Assembly: GCA_902767315.1 (NCBI GenBank)
Contig: CACXHB010000092.1
Coordinates: 1 to 60,278 of the forward strand
Direction: 5' to 3'
DNA length: 60,278 bases
Source of the DNA: an uncultured Eubacteriales bacterium
Lineage (GTDB): Bacteria; Bacillota; Clostridia; Christensenellales; Aristaeellaceae
Below are positions 1 through 10,283 of this stretch, one piece after another. A program made the position numbers and the translations under genes. Below the pieces are notes generated by a model. That model searched no databases. It was not told where the DNA came from and was given only the letters and a program-made list of their open reading frames with translations. Each line of letters begins with the position of its first letter. Positions within the stretch are counted from its first letter, which is position 1.

Positions 1-126
1 CGCTTTGTAAAGGCGATTGCGTACAAGTTTCCCATTGAACAAAAGGTGCTCACGCAATTTGATGAATGCGGGGCATCTGTGGAGACGGTGGCGCTGCTAA
101 GGCGGCGGACTAAAAATGCCCGGTAA
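1..126 (+). CDS. C-terminal fragment of an unidentified protein
   Basis: The window opens inside a reading frame (frame 1) that ends at TAA 124-126 and gives 41 residues. The start lies outside the window. The end of the fragment reads VETVALLRRRTK, which faintly resembles the HVETVALL tail of RlmD/TrmA-type rRNA uracil methyltransferases, but 41 residues are too few for a call and the preceding residues do not fit that family clearly. No terminator follows and positions 127-190 hold nothing recognisable. Confidence 0.35.
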   Translation, partial: RFVKAIAYKFPIEQKVLTQFDECGASVETVALLRRRTKNAR

Positions 127-208
127 CGTGGCGGTTTGCAGTATAGGGGATAGGCTTTTGAGGGCCGAGAATTGGGCTACTTAACGTTTATAGGAGATGT
201 GGTTCATT

Positions 209-1324
209 ATGGAGAGAAAAAAATTCCGTATTACTAAAAATTCCCCTACTGAATGCTTACCAATTAAAGAAATAGTGTGGAGAAAAACCTTTGACGGAGT
301 TTGCGTTTTGAGTGGAACGCTGCCTGGAACAGGTTTTACTGTTTTTAGCAGAGGGATAACGATTCCGGAAGAAATAGATGGAGAAACCGTTACTGAGTTA
401 AGAGGAGAATACTGCGCAAGTGAGATCGAGCATATCGAAGCATTTGGTTTAAAGAGAATCTCAATCAAAGTAGTTCCTGATATATTTTGCAGTGGTATGT
501 CCTGTTCCATACCAGATCTGTACGGCTGTCGTGAAAAAGTGGAATCCATTGACTTGGAATTTTGCGCCAAGGAGATGCATGTAGGTGTTTTTTCACACTC
601 CAAGGTAAGAAATGTAACATTTGTTGGTAAAGTATTGGATGATCCGGATTGGGAATATGGCAGTTTTTCGGATGGCATATTTCAGGAATGTACTTCTCTT
701 AAGAATGTTTCGGGATTTTGGGAAGGCTATTATTTGGGCTGTGGTTGCTTTGACGGATGTATTTCGTTGGTATCGATCCCCATTTTAAAGGTTGTACAAA
801 TGGGAGATCGTATATTTAGTGACTGTAAGGCTTTGCCAAGCATTCATTTAAGCAATGGGCTAAAAAGGATGGGAAGTTACGTGTTTCTAAATTGTGTTTC
901 ACTGAGAGATATGTACATTCCAGATACCGTCGAATCTATGGGAACTGGAATATTTAAGGGATGCACAAATCTGATGACGATTCATATACCGAAAAGCATT
1001 TCAGTATTTGAATCTGAAATGTTTCGAGATTGTAAGAAATTGCAAAAGATATTTATCCCGGACGCACTTAAACGAATTGGTGACTATGCTTTTTATGGAT
1101 GCGAAAATCTTCAAAGTCCATGGCTTCCTGAAGGACTAACTTTCATCGAGAAAGAAGCGTTTTTCGGCTGCTCGTCCATGAATGAAATTTGGATTCCGCA
1201 AAGCGTAACTTCTATTGGCGAAAATGCATTTGCTGGCTGTCCGCGGTTACTAATAAAATGTTCGGAGGGATCCATTGCTGCGCAATATGCAAAGGAAAAC
1301 AACATCCCTTTCCGTTACGTATGA
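209..1324 (+). CDS. BspA-like leucine-rich-repeat (LRR_5) protein
   Basis: A 371-residue protein. From about residue 150 onward it is built from repeats of about 23 residues of the form (I/V)F-x-x-C-x-x-L-x-x-(I/V)x(I/L)P, for example IFSDCKALPSIHL and AFYGCENLQSPWLP, and ends in the AAQYAKENNIPF tail common to BspA-type LRR_5 proteins. Such proteins usually mediate binding to other proteins or surfaces. Here there is no signal peptide or membrane segment, so the product is probably cytoplasmic unless exported another way. The ATG at 209 is preferred over the one at 197 because the AGGAG at 192-196 would abut the latter. Its base composition (about 42% GC by eye) is far below that of the following operons, which suggests acquisition by transfer. 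The N-terminal ~140 residues show only weak repeat character. Confidence 0.75.
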   Translation: MERKKFRITKNSPTECLPIKEIVWRKTFDGVCVLSGTLPGTGFTVFSRGITIPEEIDGETVTELRGEYCASEIEHIEAFGLKRISIKVVPDIFCSGMSCSIPDLYGCREKVESIDLEFCAKEMHVGVFSHSKVRNVTFVGKVLDDPDWEYGSFSDGIFQECTSLKNVSGFWEGYYLGCGCFDGCISLVSIPILKVVQMGDRIFSDCKALPSIHLSNGLKRMGSYVFLNCVSLRDMYIPDTVESMGTGIFKGCTNLMTIHIPKSISVFESEMFRDCKKLQKIFIPDALKRIGDYAFYGCENLQSPWLPEGLTFIEKEAFFGCSSMNEIWIPQSVTSIGENAFAGCPRLLIKCSEGSIAAQYAKENNIPFRYV

Positions 1325-1479
1325 AATCTACGACGGTGGGCCTATTGAGTTTAAAGCGCGTTACCATTGAAGCGGGCCCTTCGTATTGGACAAGACGAAA
1401 TGAAGACTTCCATTTAAGGTGAGTTTGTAGTATATTAGAGGTGACAAGAACAGATACGTTCAGAAGGGGAGGGGAAACG

Positions 1480-1902
1480 ATGGCATATGATTTAACGCGT
1501 TTTCTGCAGGCGCAGGAGGGGAGTTATGCCCAGGCTTTAGCGGAAATGAAGCGGGGCAGGAAGGAAAGCCACTGGATGTGGTACATCTTTCCGCAGCTGA
1601 AGGGGCTTGGCCGCAGCGCCATGTCCGAATTTTACGGGATTTCCGGCATGGAAGAAGCGAGAGCCTATCTGAAGGACCCGGTGCTGGGGGCGCGGCTGGT
1701 GGAAATCTGCAACGCGCTGCTGGCTTTGGAGGTCGAAGACATCGTTCAGGTGATGGGAAGGCCGGACGACAAAAAGCTGAAATCGTCCATGACGTTGTTT
1801 GAAGCGGCGGCGGAGAAGCCGGAGGTGTTTCAGCGGGTTTTGGACAAATACTATCAGGGAAAGCGGGACGGGCGTACCCTTCGAATGCTGGGAATTGAAT
1901 AG
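1480..1902 (+). CDS. DUF1810 family protein
   Basis: A 140-residue protein with the DUF1810 signature along its whole length: DLTRFLQAQ at the start, the core KESHWMWYIFPQLKGLG (residues about 27-43), EARAYLKDPVLGARL, and DDKKLKSSMTLFEAA. The length is typical. The function of the family is unknown; some members carry a misleading calpastatin label. The ATG at 1480 is chosen because a purine-rich AGGGGAGGGG at 1465-1474 sits just upstream; an in-frame GTG at 1441 has no such site. It stands alone between the low-GC LRR gene and a strong terminator. Positions 1325-1440 contain only a short open stretch with no recognisable product. Confidence 0.85.
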   Translation: MAYDLTRFLQAQEGSYAQALAEMKRGRKESHWMWYIFPQLKGLGRSAMSEFYGISGMEEARAYLKDPVLGARLVEICNALLALEVEDIVQVMGRPDDKKLKSSMTLFEAAAEKPEVFQRVLDKYYQGKRDGRTLRMLGIE

Positions 1903-1913
1903 ACAGGATTGAA

Positions 1914-1961
1914 GCGTGGGCTTTTTTGCGGCGAATTCGCCGCAAAAAAGCCCATGCTTTT
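1914..1961 (+). terminator. Rho-independent terminator after the DUF1810 gene
   Basis: A near-perfect 20-bp inverted repeat (arms 1914-1933 and 1938-1957, loop AATT) with a T-run after it. The T/A-rich arms would let it act on both strands. It separates the DUF1810 gene from the ATP synthase promoter. Confidence 0.85.
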
Positions 1962-2033
1962 CTATGCATTGATCTATAAAAAAACGGCATGTAGCTGTCC
2001 TTGAAAATTAACGGCTTCTGTCCGGGGATGGGC

Positions 2034-2062
2034 TTGACGATTCTTAGGAAGCGTATTATAAT
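2034..2062 (+). promoter_or_regulatory. Promoter of the ATP synthase operon
   Basis: TTGACG at 2034-2039, a 17-bp spacer, and TATAAT at 2057-2062. It lies about 95 bp before the first atp start codon and is the only good sigma-A-type site between the terminator and atpB. The 5' leader contains GC-rich inverted repeats of no recognised class. Confidence 0.7.
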
Positions 2063-2161
2063 CCCATCCGGGATTGAGATCCGCCCGGTGCGGAGCATCC
2101 GCCGCAGACACGGGGTTGTGTGCTGCGGACGAAAAACACATCTCGAGGTGAGCAATTGAAG

Positions 2162-3001
2162 ATGAAAGGTGGAAAGGCGGGAAAGCGGATTTTTCTTGCA
2201 GTCTGGCTGGCGCTGATTCTTGCGCTGCTGGCGGGAATATTGCTTTTGAGCAAGAATCCCACGGTGCGCACGGAAACCGTGAAGGAAGCCATGCGGGACG
2301 GCGTGCTGCACGAAGACAACCGGATTTCCCTGTTCGGCCTGGAGGTCAACCCGGCGCTGATTTCCGCTTATGTGGTGACGGGGGCGATTTTGCTGGCCGC
2401 GGTGCTGATTCGAATTTTTGCGATTCCCCGGTTTAAAATGATTCCGGGAAAGATGCAGACGATTCTGGAAAAGCCGGTGGAATTCTTTTCGGACATGGCC
2501 CGAACCAACAGCCCCAACAAAAGCGGGTTTGTGGGCGCGTACATTTTCAGCGCGGGAATTTACATTTTCCTGAGCACGCTGTTTGAACTGCTGGGCGTTC
2601 AGGCGGTCACCACCCGGGGCGTGTCCATCTCCCTGCCGGCGCCCATTGCGGACATCAACGGCGCCATCGCCATGGGCGTTACGTCCTATCTGGTGATTCT
2701 GGGGGCGGGACTTATCACCGGCGGTCTGAAGGGCATGCTGGGTGTACTGAAGGATTTTTCCCTGCCCATATCCATGAGCTTCCGACTGTTCGGCGCGCTG
2801 CTGAGCGGACTGCTGGTGACGGATCTGGTGTATTATTACACCACGCTGAGCTTTGTTTTGCCGGTGTTTGTGGGCGTGTTGTTCACGCTTTTGCACGCGG
2901 TGATTCAGACTTACGTTTTGACAACCCTCGTCTCCATCTTCTACGGCGAGGCGACGGAACCCCGGAAAAAGAAAATGAAAAAGGAAAAGAAGGTTGCTTA
3001 A
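2162..3001 (+). CDS. atpB: ATP synthase Fo subunit a
   Basis: A 279-residue polytopic membrane protein forming the ion half-channels against the c-ring. The conserved helix reads SMSFRLFGALLSG, with the essential arginine at R208, and the last helix carries HAVIQTYVLTTLV with a polar glutamine (Q249). The family's usual N-terminal lumenal segment and five or so membrane helices are present; the C-terminus is a lysine-rich tail. It is the first gene of the atp operon; no atpI lies upstream. ATG 2162 is used; an in-frame TTG at 2156 sits closer to the GAGGTG at 2145-2150 and could be the true start. Confidence 0.92.
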   Translation: MKGGKAGKRIFLAVWLALILALLAGILLLSKNPTVRTETVKEAMRDGVLHEDNRISLFGLEVNPALISAYVVTGAILLAAVLIRIFAIPRFKMIPGKMQTILEKPVEFFSDMARTNSPNKSGFVGAYIFSAGIYIFLSTLFELLGVQAVTTRGVSISLPAPIADINGAIAMGVTSYLVILGAGLITGGLKGMLGVLKDFSLPISMSFRLFGALLSGLLVTDLVYYYTTLSFVLPVFVGVLFTLLHAVIQTYVLTTLVSIFYGEATEPRKKKMKKEKKVA

Positions 3002-3002
3002 A

Positions 3003-3368
3003 ATGAAGAAGATGTTCTCTGCTTGCCTGGTTCTGGTAGTGCTTGCCCTGATTGCTTCCGCGCTGTTGATGCCTGCCCTGGCCGAGGAGGCCGCTGCTCC
3101 CGCAGCCGAACCCCAGACCGAGGCCGTGACCGCCACCGACAATTCCATCGGTTCGAAGGCCATCGCCGCCGCCGTGGTGGTGGGCGTTGTGGCTACCGCG
3201 GGCGCTATCGGCATGGCGCTGGCGATTTCCAAGAGCACCTCCGGCATGGCCCGTCAGCCGGAAGTCGCCGGCAAGATCAATTCCGCCATGATGCTGGGCC
3301 TGGTGTTCATCGAAACCGCCATCATTTACGCGCTGATCGTCGCCATTCTGATTATCTTCGTACTGTAA
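3003..3368 (+). CDS. atpE: ATP synthase Fo subunit c with signal-peptide-like leader
   Basis: The rotor-ring proteolipid, 121 residues, compared with about 75-90 for most c subunits. Residues 50-75 and 95-121 form the usual helical hairpin, with the polar loop ARQPE at 83-87 and the ion-carrying glutamate at E104 in FIETAIIY. T105 and Y109 occupy positions used in Na+-type rings, but the helix-1 glutamine of Na+ rings is a methionine (M71) here, so the coupling ion is unclear. Residues 1-27 look like a cleavable signal peptide ending ALA, followed by an acidic, alanine/proline-rich linker (28-48). ATG 3003 follows the atpB stop by one base. Confidence 0.9.
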   Translation: MKKMFSACLVLVVLALIASALLMPALAEEAAAPAAEPQTEAVTATDNSIGSKAIAAAVVVGVVATAGAIGMALAISKSTSGMARQPEVAGKINSAMMLGLVFIETAIIYALIVAILIIFVL

Positions 3369-3387
3369 TAAAAAGAGGTATTTGGAT

Positions 3388-3900
3388 ATGCCGCTGAACA
3401 TTGACTTTTTGCAGGTGCTTCTGCACATGCTGAATTTCGTCATTCTCGCCGGAGGGCTGTCGCTGCTGCTTTTCAAGCCCATCAGCAAGTTCCTGGATCA
3501 GCGCAGGGCGCATTTCGAGACCCTGGAGGCGGAAAACGCCCGCAAGGCCCAGGAAAACGACCAGCTGAAGGCGGAATATGAAAAACGGATGGAAGAGGCC
3601 AACGCCGAAATCGCCGACATGAAGCAGAAGGCGGAAAAGGAAATGGCCGACGCCGCTGAAAGCTACATCAACAAAGCCAAGGTCAAGGCCTCCGCCTATC
3701 TGCAGGCGGCGGAAACCGAGGCGGAGGAGCGCAAGCAGCACATTCTGGATTCCGCCCAGACGGAGATCGGTGAACTGGTGATTTCCGCGGCTCAGAAGCT
3801 GCTGAGCGATACGGTGACTCCGGAACGGGATCGGGAGCTGTATGACGCCTTTATCCGCATCGGCAAGCAGGAGACGCCGGAGGAGAGGAAGCCGCAATGA
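3388..3900 (+). CDS. atpF: ATP synthase Fo subunit b
   Basis: A 170-residue peripheral-stalk subunit. One membrane helix (about residues 8-26, VLLHMLNFVILAGGLSLLLF) is followed by the conserved FKPISKFLDQRR and a long charged coiled coil rich in E, K and A. It dimerises and links subunit a to the top of F1. ATG 3388 follows GAGG at 3375-3378; the in-frame TTG at 3382 is too close to that site. Its stop overlaps the start of the next gene (ATGA), so translation is probably coupled. No separate delta gene follows, as it would in the usual order. Confidence 0.93.
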   Translation: MPLNIDFLQVLLHMLNFVILAGGLSLLLFKPISKFLDQRRAHFETLEAENARKAQENDQLKAEYEKRMEEANAEIADMKQKAEKEMADAAESYINKAKVKASAYLQAAETEAEERKQHILDSAQTEIGELVISAAQKLLSDTVTPERDRELYDAFIRIGKQETPEERKPQ

Positions 3901-5681
3901 AAAACAACGACGATTCTTTTGAACTGCTGGGGGAGGGCGCGCAGGCCCCGCTGAAGGTGGAAATCGCCTGCATTACCCCGCCTACAGAGGAACAGCTGGA
4001 GAAGATTCGCCAGGTGGTTCGGGAAAAATACCACGTGGAGCAGGTGGAATTCGTCATTCGCCGGGATCCCTCCGTGGTGGGCGGCTTCAATATTTTCGTA
4101 GGCGACGATAACTACGATTGGAGCACCCTGGGCCGCATTCGCCAGCTGCGCAAATCCTTCCAGGCCCTTCAGAAGGAATACGATCCCTCCAGGATCATTT
4201 CCCTTCTGAAAGAGGACATTCAGAATTTCGAACTGGATCACGGACACCAGCAGGTGGGCCTGGTTCGGTCCGTAGGCGACGGCATCGCCGTGATCGAAGG
4301 CCTTTATGACGTGGAGTACGGGGAAATCGTGCTGTTCGACTGCGGCGTAAAGGGCATGGTGCAGGACATTCGCGCCGACGGCACCACCGGTATCGTGCTC
4401 TTCGGCGAGGACAGCGATATTTCCGAAGGGGACCGGGTGGTGCGCACCCGCCGCACGGCTGGCATCCCCATCAACAACCACATTCTGGGCCGGATGATCA
4501 ATCCCCTGGGCAAGGTCATCGACGGGGGCGAGGAGCTCACGGCCAAGGAATATTATCCCATCGAGCGGCCGGCCCCGGGCATTGTGGAGCGCAAATCCGT
4601 CAGCCGGCCCCTGGAAACGGGCATTCTGGCCATTGATTCCATGTTCCCCATCGGCCGCGGTCAGCGCGAATTGCTCATTGGCGACCGGCAGACCGGCAAA
4701 ACCTCCATCGCCGTGGATACCATCCTGAACCAGAAGGGGAAGGACACCGTCTGCGTCTATGTGGCCATCGGCCAGAAGGCCAGCTCCGTGGCGAAGGTGG
4801 TCAGCATTCTGCAGAAAGCGGGAGCCCTGGAATACACGGTGATTGTGTCTTCCCCGGCCAGCGATCCCGCGTCGCTGCAGTACATCGCCCCCTACGCGGG
4901 CTGCGCCGTGGCGGAATATTTCATGTACCGCGGCCGGGACGCGCTGGTGATTTACGACGATCTGTCCAAGCACGCCGTGGCCTATCGAACCCTGAGTCTG
5001 CTGCTGGAACGCGCCCCCGGCCGAGAGGCCTACCCGGGGGACGTGTTCTATCTGCACTCCCGGCTGCTGGAGCGTTCCGCCCAGCTGACGGACGAACTGG
5101 GAGGCGGCAGCATGACAGCGCTGCCCATTGTTGAAACTCAGGCGGGCGATGTTTCCGCCTATATTCCCACCAACATCATCTCCATTACCGACGGCCAGAT
5201 TTTCCTGGAAACGGAGCTGTTCTTTGCCGGGCAGCGGCCCGCGGTGAACGTGGGACTTTCCGTGTCCCGCGTAGGCGGCGCGGCCCAGACCCAGGCCATG
5301 CGCAAATCCGTGGGCACCATCCGCCTGGACCTGGCCCAGTATCGGGAAATGCAGGTGTTTTCTCAGTTTGGCGGCGATCTGGACGACCAGACCGTGCAGC
5401 AATTGAAATACGGCGCGGGGCTGATGCAGCTTTTGCGTCAGAAGAATCAGGTTTCCCTGACCCAGTGGGAACAGGTGGTAACCCTGATCTGCGCCCAGGA
5501 GCACATGTTCCAGGAAATTCCCCTGAAGCGCATCAAGGACGTGCAGCGGGGGCTGTTGGATTATTTCGAGCGGGAACAGAACGCCGTGTGCCTGAAAATC
5601 GAGCACAGCCGCTATTCCGACGAGATTCGCCGGGACGTGATTCAGGCGGCGAAGACTTATTTCGCCACGGTTCGGGCGTAA
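3897..5681 (+). CDS. atpA: ATP synthase F1 alpha subunit with fused delta C-terminal domain
   Basis: 594 residues, about 90 longer than a normal alpha subunit. Residues about 19-88 match the C-terminal domain of subunit delta (AtpH): PPTEEQLEKIRQVVREKY, then RDPSVVGGFNIFVGD, equivalent to the DPSLIGG-IRVGD core of delta. Alpha proper begins near residue 95 (DPSRIISLLKEDIQNF). The nucleotide site is intact: Walker A GDRQTGKT at 262-269, ALVIYDDLSKHA at 349-360, and the arginine finger in SVSRVG (R458). No atpH gene and no delta N-terminal six-helix domain exist in the operon, so this fusion probably replaces delta in linking F1 to the b stalk. The fusion is seen directly; its role is inferred. 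Confidence 0.93.
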   Translation: MKNNDDSFELLGEGAQAPLKVEIACITPPTEEQLEKIRQVVREKYHVEQVEFVIRRDPSVVGGFNIFVGDDNYDWSTLGRIRQLRKSFQALQKEYDPSRIISLLKEDIQNFELDHGHQQVGLVRSVGDGIAVIEGLYDVEYGEIVLFDCGVKGMVQDIRADGTTGIVLFGEDSDISEGDRVVRTRRTAGIPINNHILGRMINPLGKVIDGGEELTAKEYYPIERPAPGIVERKSVSRPLETGILAIDSMFPIGRGQRELLIGDRQTGKTSIAVDTILNQKGKDTVCVYVAIGQKASSVAKVVSILQKAGALEYTVIVSSPASDPASLQYIAPYAGCAVAEYFMYRGRDALVIYDDLSKHAVAYRTLSLLLERAPGREAYPGDVFYLHSRLLERSAQLTDELGGGSMTALPIVETQAGDVSAYIPTNIISITDGQIFLETELFFAGQRPAVNVGLSVSRVGGAAQTQAMRKSVGTIRLDLAQYREMQVFSQFGGDLDDQTVQQLKYGAGLMQLLRQKNQVSLTQWEQVVTLICAQEHMFQEIPLKRIKDVQRGLLDYFEREQNAVCLKIEHSRYSDEIRRDVIQAAKTYFATVRA

Positions 5682-5706
5682 AAATTCTTGGAAAGGAGTC
5701 AGCACA

Positions 5707-8448
<2,742 letters not shown>

Positions 8449-8460
8449 TTTATGTGGAAG

Positions 8461-8502
8461 CGCTTGCGTGCTGCAATGGGCACGCGGGCGTTTCTTTCTT
8501 TT
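8461..8502 (+). terminator. Terminator of the atp operon
   Basis: An 11-bp stem with G-U pairs (8461-8471 with 8480-8490) followed by TTTCTTTCTTTTT. Confidence 0.75.
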
Positions 8503-8514
8503 TGGAAAACGGTA

Positions 8515-8523
8515 TGCTATAAT
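8515..8523 (+). promoter_or_regulatory. Extended -10 promoter of the carboxylesterase gene
   Basis: TGCTATAAT: a TATAAT at 8518-8523 preceded by the TGn extension. No good -35 is visible, because the upstream positions are the T-tract of the atp terminator. Confidence 0.55.
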
Positions 8524-8560
8524 TGAAAGAAAGTAAATAATTTTTTAAAGGAGGAAACTT

Positions 8561-10132
8561 ATGACCATCGAACAGGCGAAGCAGCTGGGGCCCGTGGCGC
8601 ATACTAGCGCCGGATGGGTGCTGGGCGGGGCCCGGGAAGGCGTGGAAATTTATCGAGGGATTCCCTACGGCGCGAATTGCGAAGGGGAACGGCGATTTTT
8701 GCCGCCCGTGGCCGCGCAGGCTTGGGAAGGCGTGCGGGACTGCCGAAAGAACGGGCCTATTGCCATGCAATTCGGGGGCAGCATTTCCGGTTCCGAGGGA
8801 TTGGGGCCCCATTTCAACGGGGGACATCCGGAGGACTTTGGCGTGGCGGAGGAGCGTCAGGGGGAAAACTGCCTGGTGCTGAACGTGCTGACCCCTGCGT
8901 GCGACACGGAAAAGCGGCCGGTGCTGGTCTATTTTCACGGGGGCGGCTTCGCCACCGGCAGCGGCACCCTGGCCATCGGTGCGCATCGATATGTGAAGGA
9001 AAACAACCAGGTGCTGGTGAGCGTCAATCACCGGCTGAATATCTTTGGCTATCTGTACCTGGATCAGCTGGATTCCCGGTACGAAGGCAGCGGCATGGCC
9101 GGGCTGCTGGATCTGGTGCTGGCTCTGGAATGGGTGCGGCAGAACATCGCGTCTTTTGGCGGAGACCCGGAAAATGTGACGATTATGGGCGAATCCGGCG
9201 GGGGCATGAAGGTGAGCTCCCTGCTGGCTATGCCCCGGGCGCGAAAGCTGTTTCGCCGGGCCGTGGTGGAAAGCGGCTCCGCGCCGGCCTTTGCGGTGGA
9301 TCCCCAAAGGGCTGCGGAAATTGCCCGCAGGGTATTGGAGAGGCTTGGCGTGGCGGAAGACCATCTGGAGGCGCTTTCGACGCTGCCCGCGGAAAAGATT
9401 CTGGAGGCTTCCCGAATGGAAACGGGGCGGGAATTGGGATTTGAACCCGTGGCGGACGGGAAAAACGCCCGGTACAATCCGGAGCGTTCCTTCCTGCCCG
9501 ACCCGGAGAGCAGAACCGTTCCGCTGCTGGTGGGCGCGTCTCAGGACGAACTGGCCATTTTTATGGCCCCGGGCCAGAAGGATGGACGGGACGTGGTGCA
9601 GCCGGAAAATCTGCGGGAATATCTTTTGCAGCGGGGCGGGCTGCTCCCGGCGGACGGCCTGAGCATCACCGAAGAAAATGTGGATCGAGTCATTGAAGCC
9701 TTCCGTCAGGGGGGCAAGGGCTGCGAGGACGCGGATCATCTGGCCATGTTCATCTGCTCCAATTGCAGCCTTCTGGGAGCCGGCGCGGCCTTTCAGGCGG
9801 CGGCCTGCGCCCGGGCGGGGGAGCCGGTGTACCGGTATCTGGTGACGTACGATTTTCCCCATCCCGGTTTGCCGGGGAAGCGCTATTCCTGGCACACGGC
9901 GGATCTGCCGCTGCAGCTGCGCGTGGTGCTCCATTCGGAGGAAGAAGAATTCTCCCGGGTGCTGGCGGAAATGCTGGCTTCCTTTGTGCGCGACGGCGTG
10001 CCCACCACGAAGGGAAAGCCCTGGCCCCGGTATACCCCGGAAGGCCGGGAAACCATGGTGTTGGACGAGCCCTGCCGGGTGGCGCGGGAGCCTCAGGAAG
10101 CGCTGTTGCAGGCGCTGGGAACGACGTTATAA
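8561..10132 (+). CDS. Type-B carboxylesterase/lipase family protein
   Basis: A 523-residue alpha/beta hydrolase of the PnbA/carboxylesterase type B family, hydrolysing carboxylic esters. The oxyanion-hole motif HGGGF is at 126-130, the nucleophile elbow GESGGG has its serine at 212, and the acid and base are likely in GASQDELAIF and YSWHTADLPLQ. There is no signal peptide, so it acts in the cytoplasm. GGAGG stands seven bases before ATG 8561. It is a single-gene unit between the atp terminator and a palindromic repeat. The natural substrate cannot be read from the sequence. Confidence 0.88.
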   Translation: MTIEQAKQLGPVAHTSAGWVLGGAREGVEIYRGIPYGANCEGERRFLPPVAAQAWEGVRDCRKNGPIAMQFGGSISGSEGLGPHFNGGHPEDFGVAEERQGENCLVLNVLTPACDTEKRPVLVYFHGGGFATGSGTLAIGAHRYVKENNQVLVSVNHRLNIFGYLYLDQLDSRYEGSGMAGLLDLVLALEWVRQNIASFGGDPENVTIMGESGGGMKVSSLLAMPRARKLFRRAVVESGSAPAFAVDPQRAAEIARRVLERLGVAEDHLEALSTLPAEKILEASRMETGRELGFEPVADGKNARYNPERSFLPDPESRTVPLLVGASQDELAIFMAPGQKDGRDVVQPENLREYLLQRGGLLPADGLSITEENVDRVIEAFRQGGKGCEDADHLAMFICSNCSLLGAGAAFQAAACARAGEPVYRYLVTYDFPHPGLPGKRYSWHTADLPLQLRVVLHSEEEEFSRVLAEMLASFVRDGVPTTKGKPWPRYTPEGRETMVLDEPCRVAREPQEALLQALGTTL

Positions 10133-10152
10133 GACGATGAGAAGGAGAACGA

Positions 10153-10200
10153 CCTCATCCGACCTCGCTGCGCTCGGCCACCTTCCCCAGAGGGGAAGGC
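10153..10200 (+). repeat. REP-like intergenic palindromic element
   Basis: A 48-base element that starts CCTCATCCGACCTCGC, continues with GCTGCGCTCGG, and ends in a perfect 8-bp hairpin CCTTCCCC-AGA-GGGGAAGG (10181-10199). Similar CCTCATCC...CCTTCCCC...GGGGAAGG modules are scattered in intergenic regions of many gut Clostridia. Only one copy is present in this window, so repetition in this genome is inferred, not shown. Confidence 0.55.
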
Positions 10201-10224
10201 GGAGGTGTTCGTTTGTTGATATCT

Positions 10225-10260
10225 AACAAAAACCGCCTGCCGGGAAAACCGGACAGGCGG
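10225..10260 (-). terminator. Terminator of the Gfo/Idh/MocA gene
   Basis: The arms 10233-10243 and 10249-10260 pair with one bulge; on the minus strand the stem runs into TTTTTGTT (plus-strand A-tract 10226-10232). A plus-strand ATCTTTT follows as well, so it may also stop transcription of the esterase gene. Confidence 0.75.
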
Positions 10261-10283
10261 ATCTTTTGTGAAAATGGGGAAGA

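Noticed and set aside
1-126. An RlmD (23S rRNA m5U methyltransferase) C-terminus
   Set aside because: Only the VETVALL segment fits; the preceding residues lack the family's usual run before it, so no gene name is given.
1460-3247. A 595-codon open frame on the minus strand across DUF1810 and atpBE
   Set aside because: Its product is low-complexity and proline/histidine-rich, typical of the antisense frame of GC-rich genes; the plus-strand genes are certain. The same applies to other long antisense frames, for example 3792-5831, 20501-22171, 26296-28566, 32287-34176 and 47510-50188.
3003-3368. A V-type (NtpK-like) rotor subunit as explanation of the long c subunit
   Set aside because: There is only one hairpin with one carboxylate and an F-type ARQPE loop; the rest of the operon is F-type.
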